From assembly GCA_038900335.1 (NCBI GenBank), contig JBBMRB010000014.1, forward strand, positions 1-64,000: DNA of 64,000 nucleotides. Direction: 5' to 3'. The stretch is from Rs1 sp038900335. Lineage in GTDB: Bacteria; Pseudomonadota; Gammaproteobacteria; Pseudomonadales; Balneatricaceae. Positions 25,885-35,409 of this stretch are shown here, piece after piece (within the stretch, counting starts at the first letter, position 1; the number at the start of each line of letters is the position of its first letter). Below the pieces are notes generated by a model. It ran no database searches, was not told the DNA's origin, and saw only the letters and a list, made by a program, of their open reading frames with translations. The position numbers and the translations under genes were made by a program.

Positions 25885-26517
25885 ATGGCCAATCTTATTC
25901 TTCTCAACAAACCTTTCCAAGTGCTCAGCCAGTTTACCGATGAAGACAATAGGAAAACGCTAAAACACTATATATCTGAACAAGGCTTTTACCCGGCGGG
26001 TAGATTAGATTACGATTCTGAGGGCTTATTGATTTTAACGGATGATGGTCAGACTCAGCACCAATTAGCCAACCCTGCATTCAAATTAGAGAAGACCTAT
26101 TGGGTACAAGTAGAGGGAGAGATAACAACACAGGCAATTGAAGCGCTAGTTAACGGCGTTATGCTTAAAGATGGCATGACCAAAAGGGCGAAAGCGAAAA
26201 AACTGGCAGAACCTAAACTGTGGCCTAGAAACCCACCTATTAGAGAGCGCCAGAACCAGCCAACATCTTGGCTTGAGCTGAAAATAAAAGAAGGCAAAAA
26301 CAGACAGGTAAGACGCATGACAGCGGCGGTGGGCTTCCCGACTCTAAGGCTCATCAGATATGCCATTGGCAACTGGACAGTCGATTCCATTAGCCCAGGC
26401 GAGCATCTTAAAACAACTGTTCACCTTGCTAAACCTGATATCAAAACACGGCTAAAACCCGTGAACAAAGAGCGCAACACGCCAAGAAAAAACAAGCAAA
26501 CTAAACCTAGAAGATAA
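25885..26517 (+). CDS. rluE: 23S rRNA pseudouridine(2457) synthase
   Basis: RluE isomerises U2457 of 23S rRNA to pseudouridine. The 210 residues begin directly with the catalytic domain (MANLILLNKPFQVLSQF), without an S4 domain, as in RluE. The catalytic aspartate is D42 in GRLDYDSEGL, and NRQVRRMTAAVGFPTLRLIR and WTVDSISPGEH are family hallmarks. The tail is very basic (ARG/LYS-rich, ends KNKQTKPRR), longer than usual, and probably helps bind RNA. It stands alone after the acnB terminator. Confidence 0.93.
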   Translation: MANLILLNKPFQVLSQFTDEDNRKTLKHYISEQGFYPAGRLDYDSEGLLILTDDGQTQHQLANPAFKLEKTYWVQVEGEITTQAIEALVNGVMLKDGMTKRAKAKKLAEPKLWPRNPPIRERQNQPTSWLELKIKEGKNRQVRRMTAAVGFPTLRLIRYAIGNWTVDSISPGEHLKTTVHLAKPDIKTRLKPVNKERNTPRKNKQTKPRR

Positions 26518-26598
26518 TGCCAGAGTTATGTTTTCAGCCTTCCTAACGCCCATTTAAGTAAATGATGCTTGCATACTAGCCATTTCCAATGAGTACTG

Positions 26599-26739
26599 TT
26601 ACTTTTTTTTATTGACTATTTGCCATACTATATAGCCTGCAAACCATACAAAAAGTACGACAAAAATCACACCAAACCCGTTCGCTATATAATCACACAG
26701 CTGCTCATTAACGCAGTTCATACCAATTTTAATATTCAT
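26599..26739 (-). CDS. Small single-pass membrane protein (46 residues)
   Basis: A short frame on the minus strand: ATG at 26739, GAGG 4 bases upstream, stop at 26599. The peptide has an N-terminal polar part with two cysteines (MNCVNEQLCDYIANG), one strong hydrophobic helix (GVIFVVLFVWFAGYIVWQ) and a KKK end, so the topology should be N-out, C-in. Not recognised. It sits between rluE and pta. Confidence 0.5.
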   Translation of the reverse strand: MNIKIGMNCVNEQLCDYIANGFGVIFVVLFVWFAGYIVWQIVNKKK

Positions 26740-26858
26740 ACAACCTCGCTATATAAAACAACAGGTTTATTACTCAAATAATCAACATAACACTAACGAG
26801 CTGTTAGTCTAAAAAGAAGTCAATTTTTTGTATATTCAGCCAACGACCGTAAAGCAAA

Positions 26859-27863
26859 TTATTTATCTAATTGCTGTGCTTGAATCACTGTAATCGCAAT
26901 GACATTAACCACATCTTGTGCTTTACAGCCACGTGACAAATCATTCGCAGGTTTATTAAGGCCCTGTAATATAGGCCCTATCGCCTCGGCTTTACCGATA
27001 CGCTCTGCCAGTTTATATCCTATATTTCCCGCTTCAAGTGAGGGAAACACCAACACATTAGACTGGCCATTCACTTGCGAATTTGTAATTTTTTTACTGG
27101 CGATCGCTGGCACAATAGCAGCGTCAAGCTGCACTTCACCATCTATTTTTAGATTAGGGTTGCGCTGCTTAACGATTGCTGTCGCAGCACTAACCTTATC
27201 AACTGCAGGGTGCTTAGCACTACCATTCGTTGAAAATGATAGCATCGATACTTTCGGCTCCTGCTCTAACAAAGCCTGTGCACTAGCGGCTGCACTTAAA
27301 GCGATCTCTGCTAATTGCTGCGCATCTGGGTCAATAATCAACGCACAATCTGAAAATATAATACCGCCTTTTAATGCATGAAAAGGCTGGCACATCATCA
27401 TTAGAAAAAAACTAGAGACTATCTTACTATCAGCAGCTTTACCTATTATTTGTAGCGCTGTTCTTACCGTATCACCTGTAGTGTAAACTGCACCAGCGAC
27501 AGAGCCATCAGCATCGCCAAGATGAACCATCAATTGGGCGAAATATAACGGCTGCTCAACTAACTCTGTTGCCTGCTCTAAGCTCATGCCTTTTTCTTTG
27601 CGCCTTTCATACAAAGCTTGTGCATAGCGTGCCCTATCGCCACTGCCACTTGGGTCTATAATAGTAATATTATCCAAACTAACAGCTAACTGCTCAGCCT
27701 CTTGATTGATACGCTCTTTAGATCCTAGTAACGTAATGCTCGCGTAACCTTGTGCCGCACTTTGCGCGCCTGCGGCAATAATTCTTGGATCCTCACCTTC
27801 AGCTAACACTATTCTTTTAGGGTTAGCTTGGGCACGGCTGAAAATATTATTTAGCGCTTTCAT
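26859..27863 (-). CDS. pta: Phosphate acetyltransferase (short form)
   Basis: Pta converts acetyl phosphate and CoA to acetyl-CoA. At 334 residues it is the short class: only the catalytic domain, without the N-terminal regulatory half of E. coli Pta. Motifs: RIVLAEGEDPRI, GDADGSVAGAVYTTGDTVR, SFSTNGSAKHP, and FPSLEAGNIGYK. It lies 139 bases after xsc on the same strand and consumes the acetyl phosphate made by Xsc. I use the ATG at 27863, 9 bases after GGGAG, instead of the TTG at 27872. Confidence 0.93.
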   Translation of the reverse strand: MKALNNIFSRAQANPKRIVLAEGEDPRIIAAGAQSAAQGYASITLLGSKERINQEAEQLAVSLDNITIIDPSGSGDRARYAQALYERRKEKGMSLEQATELVEQPLYFAQLMVHLGDADGSVAGAVYTTGDTVRTALQIIGKAADSKIVSSFFLMMMCQPFHALKGGIIFSDCALIIDPDAQQLAEIALSAAASAQALLEQEPKVSMLSFSTNGSAKHPAVDKVSAATAIVKQRNPNLKIDGEVQLDAAIVPAIASKKITNSQVNGQSNVLVFPSLEAGNIGYKLAERIGKAEAIGPILQGLNKPANDLSRGCKAQDVVNVIAITVIQAQQLDK

Positions 27864-28002
27864 TGTTTGCAACTCCCTATATGTACATGGATTAATATCT
27901 GTTTTTAGCAGCTTATAAAAAAATAAAGCCCAGTTAGGTTTCCCTAAATGAGCTTATTGTAGGCTACTTGTTATAGTAGCCTATATTTGATCTATATAAA
28001 AA

Positions 28003-29766
28003 TTATACGAAATCTTTATATTTTTCTAAGTGACGAACAGGCTTAGACAATGCATCACGACGGAACGGATCGCCTAATTCACGAGTACACATTACTTCAA
28101 GAACGGTGGTGATACCTTCTTCCATCTGTAAACGTACCGCTTCTTTAAGAGCAGGCCCTACATCTTCTAATTTATCGACAACCACGCCGTTAGCACCCAT
28201 TGCTTGGGCAATACCTGCAAAGCTTTGGTTTTCTAACTCACCCGCTACGAAGCGACGGTTGTAGAAATCCACTTGGTTTTTCTTCTCAGCACCCCATTGG
28301 CGATTGTGGAAGACAACCGCGGTAACAGGGATACTTTCACGTACACAAGTCATCACTTCCATCATTGACATACCCCAGGCACCGTCACCAGCGTAAGAGA
28401 TAGCAGGACGCTCAGGAGCCGCTACTTTAGCACCCATGATAGTTGGTAGTGCATAACCACAGTTACCAAACGACATTGGCGCAAAGAAAGAACGCGGACG
28501 CTCAAAACGAAGGTAGCTGTTAGCGACTGAGTTAATGTTACCGATGTCAGTGGATACCATAACATCCGCTGGCATTGCCTTTTCAAGCTCGCGCAATACT
28601 TGGCGCGGATGCATGAAGCTGCCTTCTTCTTCTGATTGCTCTTTAATCATGTCTAGAGAGTAATCATCTTTCTCGTGGATCCACTGCGTTAACTCTGTCT
28701 CCCAAGCCGCTTTTTCATCAGCGATGATTTTAAGACGCTCTTCACGATTTTCTAAACATTTAGGTGTTAAGCCTTTTAACAGGTCCATGATCGCAAGTGC
28801 CGCAGCTTTTGCATCGCCATTAACAGCAACATGTACTTTTTTAACCAGACCAAGCATTTTAGGATTGCAATCAACTTGAATGATTTTGGCATCTTTAGGC
28901 CAGTAATCCATACCGTGTTGCGGCAATGTACCAAAAGGCCCTAATCTTGTTCCCAATGCTAAGATAACGTCAGCTTTAGCAATTAACTTCATTGCCGCTT
29001 TAGAACCTTGATAACCTAATGATCCAGTCCATAGTTTATGAGATGCTGGGAATGAATCATTATGCAGATAGCTGTTTACAACAGGCATATCTAATTGCTC
29101 AGCAATCGCGATCGCTTCTTCAAACGCATCGCCCATGACCACACCACCACCTGATACCATTACAGGGAAATCAGCAGCTGCTAGTAATTCTGCCGCTTCT
29201 TTAAGTGCTTGTGCACCACCAGCAGAACGCTCAATACGAATTGGCTGTGGAATTTCACACTCAATATCACCGTAGAAATTATCTCTTGGGATGTTCAATT
29301 GAGTCGGTGCATTTTCTAGCATTGCACGGTCAAAACAACGAGCAGTTAGCTCTGCCATACGTGTATTGTTAACAACACTGACTTGGTATGCAGTAATTGT
29401 TTCAAAGAACGGAAGCTGCTCTGCTTCTTGGAAACCACCAAGGCCTTGGCTATTAGTACCTGTTTCTGGGGTAATACATACCACAGGAGAATGCGCCCAG
29501 TAAGCGGCGGCAATAGCCGTTACAAAGTTAGTAATACCAGGGCCGTTTTGCGCAATACACACACCGTGACGACCAGATACTCTAGAGTACCCATCAGCCA
29601 TATGGCCAGCGCCCTGCTCGTGTACTACTGGAATCAAACGGATCCCAGCAGGTGTGAAAATATCCATCGCATCCATGAATGCGGAACCCATTATACCAAA
29701 ACAATCAGTGACATTATTTGCAACTAACGTTTCAACAAACGCTTCACTAGGTGTCATACGTGCCAT
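28003..29766 (-). CDS. xsc: Sulfoacetaldehyde acetyltransferase
   Basis: Xsc is a thiamine-diphosphate enzyme that splits sulfoacetaldehyde with phosphate into acetyl phosphate and sulfite, the C-S bond-breaking step of taurine catabolism. The 587 residues show the ThDP fold: the N-terminal Pyr domain with catalytic Glu (PVVHEQGAGHMADGYSR), and the PP domain with the GDG motif (SYAGDGAWGMSMMEVM) and VFHNRQWGAEKKNQ. The latter, and the start MTPSEAFVETLVANNVTDCFG, are Xsc-type rather than acetolactate synthase. It lies between tauR and pta, all on the minus strand. Confidence 0.95.
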   Translation of the reverse strand: MARMTPSEAFVETLVANNVTDCFGIMGSAFMDAMDIFTPAGIRLIPVVHEQGAGHMADGYSRVSGRHGVCIAQNGPGITNFVTAIAAAYWAHSPVVCITPETGTNSQGLGGFQEAEQLPFFETITAYQVSVVNNTRMAELTARCFDRAMLENAPTQLNIPRDNFYGDIECEIPQPIRIERSAGGAQALKEAAELLAAADFPVMVSGGGVVMGDAFEEAIAIAEQLDMPVVNSYLHNDSFPASHKLWTGSLGYQGSKAAMKLIAKADVILALGTRLGPFGTLPQHGMDYWPKDAKIIQVDCNPKMLGLVKKVHVAVNGDAKAAALAIMDLLKGLTPKCLENREERLKIIADEKAAWETELTQWIHEKDDYSLDMIKEQSEEEGSFMHPRQVLRELEKAMPADVMVSTDIGNINSVANSYLRFERPRSFFAPMSFGNCGYALPTIMGAKVAAPERPAISYAGDGAWGMSMMEVMTCVRESIPVTAVVFHNRQWGAEKKNQVDFYNRRFVAGELENQSFAGIAQAMGANGVVVDKLEDVGPALKEAVRLQMEEGITTVLEVMCTRELGDPFRRDALSKPVRHLEKYKDFV

Positions 29767-30046
29767 ATATAGTTATCCTTCTTATTTTCCTGACTTTGGC
29801 ATCAGGTTATGTACTAATGGGAATAGTGATTGTGTAAACAAGTGATCACAACAACTACTCATAATATAAATCGATAGTAGTCTTAGACTCATTTAAGGAA
29901 TAGAACCAGATTTATAGAAAAGGATAAGCCAGCGCTCGCCACTATTTTAAAATTCTTTTATCTGGTCTCAAAAAAAATCATAACCTATTGTTATAAAACA
30001 ATCTTATTGGGATTAATTGTATGCTAAAAAATAAATCCACCCTTTC

Positions 30047-31522
30047 TTAAGTTAAAGAGTGAATTAAATCTGCCAATTCTTTGATACCAGGCTCTATTTT
30101 TTCTGTTCTGATTGACGAGAAACCTAAGCGGAAATAGTTTTTACCAGCACCTGGCGTTAAAAAATTAATTTCTCCTGGCTCAATTAAAATGCTTCTAGCT
30201 CTAGCCTCCTGCTGTAATATTTTAGCATCCAAGCCTTTAGGGCCTTTTACCCAGTAACAAGAGCCACCAAAACTTGGCTGGCGATGTGACTCCGGCAAAT
30301 ACTTGGTCAATGCTTCATCCATGGCGCGCCAGCGTGTCTGATAATTGCGCATAATATTCATGATCAGCGAGTCGTGATAACCACGCTCTAAAAATAATGC
30401 CACTGAACGCTGATTGTTAGCAGCGGGATGACGCAGCATTAACCGTCTTAGTGCTCGCACCTCTTTAATAAATTCAACTGGCCCCACGATATAACCAAAA
30501 CGCAAACCCGGCGCTAGTGTTTTAGACAAACTGCCGACATAGATAACACGCCCGTTTCTATCTAAACTTTTCAGCGCTGGAATAGGGTTGGAATTAAAGT
30601 TTGTCTCGCTCTCATAATCATCTTCAACAATGATAAAGTCATCATCACTTGCTCGTTGCAACAACTCATAACGTCGTGCGAGTGGCATAGTCACTGTTGT
30701 AGGGCACTGATGTGACGGCGTGGTGTAAACTAAATCGCAATCACTTAAATGATCGCCAATTTCCATACCATCATTATCTACCGGTAGCGGCTTAATTTGA
30801 GCGGGGTTAATACTTGCAATATTACGAATATCAACATAGCCGGGATCCTCTATACCGATGGTACTGTCTTTATCCATTAACAGCTTAACCAACATATATA
30901 AGGCATGTTGGGCACCAACTGTCACTAGAATCTCATCGGCACTGGCCCAGACGCCACGCCTGGGCAGTAATCTTGTTCTGATTTGTTCAATCAGTAACGG
31001 ATCGTCTTTATCGACACGATCAGCCGCCCAATCTTTTATCGATGAAGCACTGACAGCATCTTTACAGCATTCACGCCAGTTAACTGAGGGGAACATACTA
31101 GTATCAAACTGGCCATAGATAAAAGGGTACTCAAAGCTTTGCCAATCCTTAGGTTTTTTAACATTGCCCTGCTCACTGGGCTTTAGCTTAAAACGATTTT
31201 GCCAATTTGGCGCAATACCACTAGGCACATCATCGTCAATTCGCTTTGCAGTATCTAGTTGTACTTTGCCGCTGAGGATGTCGGGGTTAACAAAATAGCC
31301 ACTTCGCTCTTTGGCAATAATGTAACCATCATCCAGTAAATGCTCATAGGCAATAACAACGGTATTGCGAGCAACCTTAAGTTGCACTGCCATTTTCCTG
31401 CTGGAAGGTAATGCTTTATTTAGAGGGATATTTCCATTCAAGATCGCACTTGCAATTTGTTCTCTTAACTGTTGCTGTAAACTCGCACCATTGCCAGGCG
31501 TCAAATGAAACAATTGGAACAT
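30047..31522 (-). CDS. tauR: MocR/GntR-type taurine regulator TauR
   Basis: A PLP-binding transcription factor: winged-helix GntR domain (about residues 12-80, ALPSSRKMAVQLKVARNTV) joined to an aminotransferase-like domain with a PLP lysine in GSLSKTLAPGLRFG. By its place between tpa and xsc it should be TauR, which activates taurine genes in response to taurine. ATG at 31522 is chosen (MFQLFHLTPGNG), with AAGG 7 bases upstream; the frame from 31633 would add 37 non-family residues. The name rests on context; another MocR member is possible. Confidence 0.87.
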   Translation of the reverse strand: MFQLFHLTPGNGASLQQQLREQIASAILNGNIPLNKALPSSRKMAVQLKVARNTVVIAYEHLLDDGYIIAKERSGYFVNPDILSGKVQLDTAKRIDDDVPSGIAPNWQNRFKLKPSEQGNVKKPKDWQSFEYPFIYGQFDTSMFPSVNWRECCKDAVSASSIKDWAADRVDKDDPLLIEQIRTRLLPRRGVWASADEILVTVGAQHALYMLVKLLMDKDSTIGIEDPGYVDIRNIASINPAQIKPLPVDNDGMEIGDHLSDCDLVYTTPSHQCPTTVTMPLARRYELLQRASDDDFIIVEDDYESETNFNSNPIPALKSLDRNGRVIYVGSLSKTLAPGLRFGYIVGPVEFIKEVRALRRLMLRHPAANNQRSVALFLERGYHDSLIMNIMRNYQTRWRAMDEALTKYLPESHRQPSFGGSCYWVKGPKGLDAKILQQEARARSILIEPGEINFLTPGAGKNYFRLGFSSIRTEKIEPGIKELADLIHSLT

Positions 31523-31686
31523 CGAAAAACCTTTTCTAACAATAAATAAATAAGAATATACGTCATAGCTAACACTATACGTAACACAGAATAGACTTTT
31601 AACGATAGCATCATAACCTAGTAACCTTACCAATGTTTAGCTATGATTATTTAAACTTGTAAAGAGGCTAAATCTATCTTGTCTTT

Positions 31687-31728
31687 AAAAAAACAAAGCC
31701 AAACTCAGCAGATACTGAATTTGGCTTT
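31687..31728 (-). terminator. Intrinsic terminator after tpa
   Basis: On the minus strand AAAGCCAAATTCAG, loop TATCTG, CTGAGTTTGGCTTT (one mismatch), then G and seven T. It ends the tpa transcript before tauR, so tpa and tauR-xsc-pta are probably separate units. The mirror T-run on the other strand is shorter. Confidence 0.88.
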
Positions 31729-31769
31729 TTGTAGAGAGGCTATTTTAAAATGTAATTGCTTAAAACAGC

Positions 31770-33158
31770 TTATACGTTTGGCGTTAACTCAGCCATAGCA
31801 TTATCAATAGCATCAACAATATTGTCAATATCTTCCTTAGATGCTATTAGAGCGGGGCTTAAGCATACAGTGTTGTTCAACTCCCTAAATGAGCGATTTG
31901 TTCTACCTATAATCACCCCGTTTTTCATACAATGCGCGCCGATAGCCATCGCTACTGATTCATCAACTGGCTCTTTTGTGGCTCTATCTACAACCATTTC
32001 AAAACCACAGAAAAGCCCCTTGCCACGAACATCGCCTATAATTTGATATTTATCTTTTAAATCATGTAACCTGGCCAGCAAATAGGCACCTTGTACTCTG
32101 ACATTTTCTATTAAGTTCTCTTCTTCGATAATTTTCATATTGGCAAGTGCAGCAGCAGGCCCTGCTGTACAGCCGCCAAACGTTGAAATATCTCTAAAGT
32201 AATCCATTCTTTGATCAGAATTTTCTTTGAAAATATTGAAAATCTCTTCTGTAGTCACCGTACAAGAAATAGCCGCGTAACCTGAAGCCACACCTTTAGC
32301 CATCGTCACGATATCCGGTTTAATACCATAGTGCTGATAACCAAACCACTCACCGGTTCTGCCTAATCCACAAACAACCTCATCAATATGTAACAGCACA
32401 TCATACTGCTTACAGATTTCTTGCACTCTATCCCAATAGCCTTTTGGTGGTTCAATAACACCGCCACCTGCTGTAATAGGCTCTAAGCATAGCGCCCCAA
32501 CGGTATCAGGGCCTTCGCGAAGAATAACTTTTTCTATTTCATTAGCGGCTCTAATACCATAATCATCAACTTCACCCCATTGTGAACGATACTCACAACA
32601 ATGGGGTACTTCAACAAAACCAGGTGTAAATGGCCCGTATTGGTTTTTGCGCTCAAACTGCCCTGTTGCACTTAATGCAGTAATGGTTGTGCCGTGATAA
32701 TCGCGTTCACGATATAGCACTTTATGCTTTTTGCCGCCATTTTTCATCGCTGCGATTTGGCGTACTATTTTAAACGCTTTTTCGTTAGCTTCAGAACCTG
32801 AGTTTGAATAGTACACTCGAGATAAACCCGGCATTTTTTCAATCAACTTTTCTGCAAACTGGGCAGCGACAACGTTACCTGCAGTTTGTGCAAAATAGTT
32901 CATTGTCACTAGCTGATCGCGAACAGCATCGGCGATTTCGGTACGGCCATAACCAACATTGACAGTCCATACCGCGCCAGAAACCGCATCTAAATATTCC
33001 TTGCCATTTGCATCCCAAACACGCATTCCAGAACCTTTAACGATAACCATAGGATCTGCATTTTCATAAGGTTTATGCTGGGACAGATGGTGCCATACAT
33101 GGTTGCGGTCATTTGCTACGACTTCTTTGGTATCGTATTCGTTAACATTAAGTTTCAT
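31770..33158 (-). CDS. tpa: Taurine--pyruvate aminotransferase
   Basis: Tpa transfers the amino group of taurine to pyruvate, giving sulfoacetaldehyde and alanine. The 462 residues are a class III aminotransferase: GAVWTVNVGYG, YYSNSGSEANEKAFKIVRQ, the PLP-binding DEVVCGLGRTG and the lysine in MAKGVASGYAA. TLPs such as DYHGTTITALSATGQFERK fit Tpa. The ATG at 33158 has GGAG 7 bases upstream. First gene of the taurine cluster; xsc and pta complete the route. Confidence 0.92.
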   Translation of the reverse strand: MKLNVNEYDTKEVVANDRNHVWHHLSQHKPYENADPMVIVKGSGMRVWDANGKEYLDAVSGAVWTVNVGYGRTEIADAVRDQLVTMNYFAQTAGNVVAAQFAEKLIEKMPGLSRVYYSNSGSEANEKAFKIVRQIAAMKNGGKKHKVLYRERDYHGTTITALSATGQFERKNQYGPFTPGFVEVPHCCEYRSQWGEVDDYGIRAANEIEKVILREGPDTVGALCLEPITAGGGVIEPPKGYWDRVQEICKQYDVLLHIDEVVCGLGRTGEWFGYQHYGIKPDIVTMAKGVASGYAAISCTVTTEEIFNIFKENSDQRMDYFRDISTFGGCTAGPAAALANMKIIEEENLIENVRVQGAYLLARLHDLKDKYQIIGDVRGKGLFCGFEMVVDRATKEPVDESVAMAIGAHCMKNGVIIGRTNRSFRELNNTVCLSPALIASKEDIDNIVDAIDNAMAELTPNV

Positions 33159-33561
33159 CGGTATCTCCCACAGGCACAAGCAGACTGCTATTACCTAATC
33201 GCTGTATTCAGCTGTTGATAAATTTGTTTGTTTTTGTAATTTTATTACTGTTAATCAATTAATTTCTTATTGCCTAAATTAAGGGGAAAGGCAAAAAGGG
33301 AGTTAGTGCCAAATCTTTATCAAATATGATACCAGCATACGCCATGGGCTTTACCGGCATTTATGATATTTGATATTGTGGACTTTTTTAGAAAATACAA
33401 CTATCAATACCGACTTTTGCAACAATAAAAACTTGTTTTAACAAGATAATATATTTCATCCGCCAAATTGATTTTTAAGATAGTAACAATTTTTAATGTT
33501 AATAATGATCATTTAATCTATTCTCGGCAACTCGCTATCTTCATCGCTTTGGACTTTTATA
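33159..33561. promoter_or_regulatory. Divergent control region between tpa and the EamA transporter
   Basis: Four hundred bases without a gene. They contain a spaced inverted repeat, ATCAAATATGAT (33319-33330) and ATGATATTTGAT (33363-33374), one mismatch from perfect, which could bind TauR or another regulator. No strong sigma-70 promoter is apparent. Confidence 0.4.
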
Positions 33562-34455
33562 ATGAATACACAATACTTACAAGGATTTGCACTAACAACA
33601 GCTGGCGTTGCAGTGCTCAGTTTTGATGCCTTATTATTACGCCTAATTGATGCCAACAGCATGAATATTACATTCTGGCGAGGTCTATTACTGTTCGTTG
33701 TTATTGCTGCAGGTTTTAAAATAAGCAACCCAACACAAGCTATTTTTAGAGCAGATTGGCGCTACCTAAGATCGGCAATATTATTCGCCATTAGCTCAAT
33801 TTGTTTTGTCAAAGCGGTAGAGTCAACCTCAGTCGCTAATGTACTAGTTATTATCAGCATTCAACCTTTACTTGCCGCACTACTTTCATGGTTCCTGCTC
33901 GGTGAGAAATCCCCTGCCATTACCTGGCTTGCTATTGCCATCGCTTTCTTGGGTGTTCTATGGGTGTTTCTTGATTCATGGCACACCACAGCCGCTAGTG
34001 AAAACAGCTTAACAGGTGATTTATACGCGCTGTTTTGTGGTTTGGCACTCTCAGCAAAATTTGTTAATGACAGAGGCGAGAAACAACATTCAATGGTGCC
34101 CGCTCTCGCACTCGGTGGTTTAATTATGATGGTATTTGCCTTTTTTAGTGCACCTACTATCACTTTACACGGCACTCAATGGCTTTGGATTTCTATATTG
34201 TGTATTGCTGTGGTTCCCTTTTCATTTATGGCTATTACTAAAGGCCTCAAGCACTTACCGGCTGCTGAAGTTGCTATGTTGATGTTACTTGAAACGATCA
34301 TAGGACCGTTGTGGGTCTGGCTATTTATCGGTTTAGCACCTAACAATGCAGCACTTCAGGGAGGCTCAATTATCATATTAACGCTAAGCCTACACACTGT
34401 CGTTAAATACAAAATGGATAGCAACAAAAATAGACTAGCTAGCATGACGCAATAA
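33562..34455 (+). CDS. EamA-family (drug/metabolite transporter) permease
   Basis: A 297-residue inner-membrane protein with about ten hydrophobic helices in two EamA repeats (first about 10-135, second about 155-285, with characteristic EVAMLMLLETIIGPLW). DMT exporters carry amino acids, metabolites or nucleotide sugars; the substrate cannot be read from sequence. It faces away from tpa across a shared control region, so export of a product of taurine breakdown is conceivable but unproven. Confidence 0.85.
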   Translation: MNTQYLQGFALTTAGVAVLSFDALLLRLIDANSMNITFWRGLLLFVVIAAGFKISNPTQAIFRADWRYLRSAILFAISSICFVKAVESTSVANVLVIISIQPLLAALLSWFLLGEKSPAITWLAIAIAFLGVLWVFLDSWHTTAASENSLTGDLYALFCGLALSAKFVNDRGEKQHSMVPALALGGLIMMVFAFFSAPTITLHGTQWLWISILCIAVVPFSFMAITKGLKHLPAAEVAMLMLLETIIGPLWVWLFIGLAPNNAALQGGSIIILTLSLHTVVKYKMDSNKNRLASMTQ

Positions 34456-34649
34456 TTAAACTCATACTAAAAGTTTATACTGCATTAAACATCCTTTTTA
34501 ATACCACTCTAAAAAGTACTAACTATTCTTAAGTATTTTATGCAACTAAACATATTAGCTATGTTCAATTTGAACATGGCGTTCAGCACCTGTATATTTT
34601 TATAACACATTCAAAACAGCCTATCTAAACCTATTAGAGGAAGGTCGTT

Positions 34650-35201
34650 ATGTTTCTTATGAAAGTAGATAAGCATACTGATATCGTATTTTTACACCAA
34701 AGCTTTGCCGTAAAATTCCATCTGTTATATCAAAGCCATCGACGACACGTTTCAAAATGGTTCAATAAAGAAGTAGCAGCAAATGATGTAAGTAGTTTTG
34801 TAAGCTTAGTAAATGATGCACTAGCTGACTACGCTAAGGGTAAAACACTACAATGCGCTATTTTTTATCAACACAACATTATTGGCTATATTGGCCTCGT
34901 CAAAATTAATAACCTGCTTAAAAAAGCGGAATTAAATTATTGGATTAGTCATCAATATTTAGATCGAGGGATTACCTTTGCTTGCTGTCAATCGATGATC
35001 GAGTATGCTTTTTCCTTTTTGAAATTGGAAAAACTGGAAATTGCTATCGATACCAACAATATCGATAGCCGCAAAATGTGTGAAACCTTAAATTTTGAAC
35101 TTGAGGGTATATTAAACCGTGCTGATAACATAAATGGCTTAGTTATCAATCATGCTCAATACGGTCTGTTGAAAATACACAAGCCTATAATTAATCAATA
35201 G
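34650..35201 (+). CDS. GNAT-family N-acetyltransferase
   Basis: A 183-residue member of the RimJ/RimL-like GNAT group. ELNYWISHQYLDRGITFACCQ carries the acetyl-CoA binding region, and LEIAIDTNNIDSRKMCETLNFELEG the later beta strands. Substrates in this group range from ribosomal protein N-termini to small molecules, so no specific role is claimed. GGAAGG precedes the ATG. Confidence 0.85.
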   Translation: MFLMKVDKHTDIVFLHQSFAVKFHLLYQSHRRHVSKWFNKEVAANDVSSFVSLVNDALADYAKGKTLQCAIFYQHNIIGYIGLVKINNLLKKAELNYWISHQYLDRGITFACCQSMIEYAFSFLKLEKLEIAIDTNNIDSRKMCETLNFELEGILNRADNINGLVINHAQYGLLKIHKPIINQ

Positions 35202-35409
35202 ATGAAGAAAATTCGTTGTAATCCATTGATCAGAGGCTCATAATCTTCAAATTATGCCCTTAGAACATATCTTAGCAACCTAATATTTGTATTAATATCT
35301 TAGGGTTGCGATATGCTATATTTCAGCACCAGTACTTTAAGTACCTCTTTATAAGAAATATATTAAGCTCTTTGGGACAGGTCAATTGAGTTAACAAATT
35401 GAGTTTTAT

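Noticed and set aside
31523..31633. Longer N-terminus for TauR
   Set aside because: The extra 37 residues do not fit MocR proteins, and a good ribosome site precedes the inner ATG.
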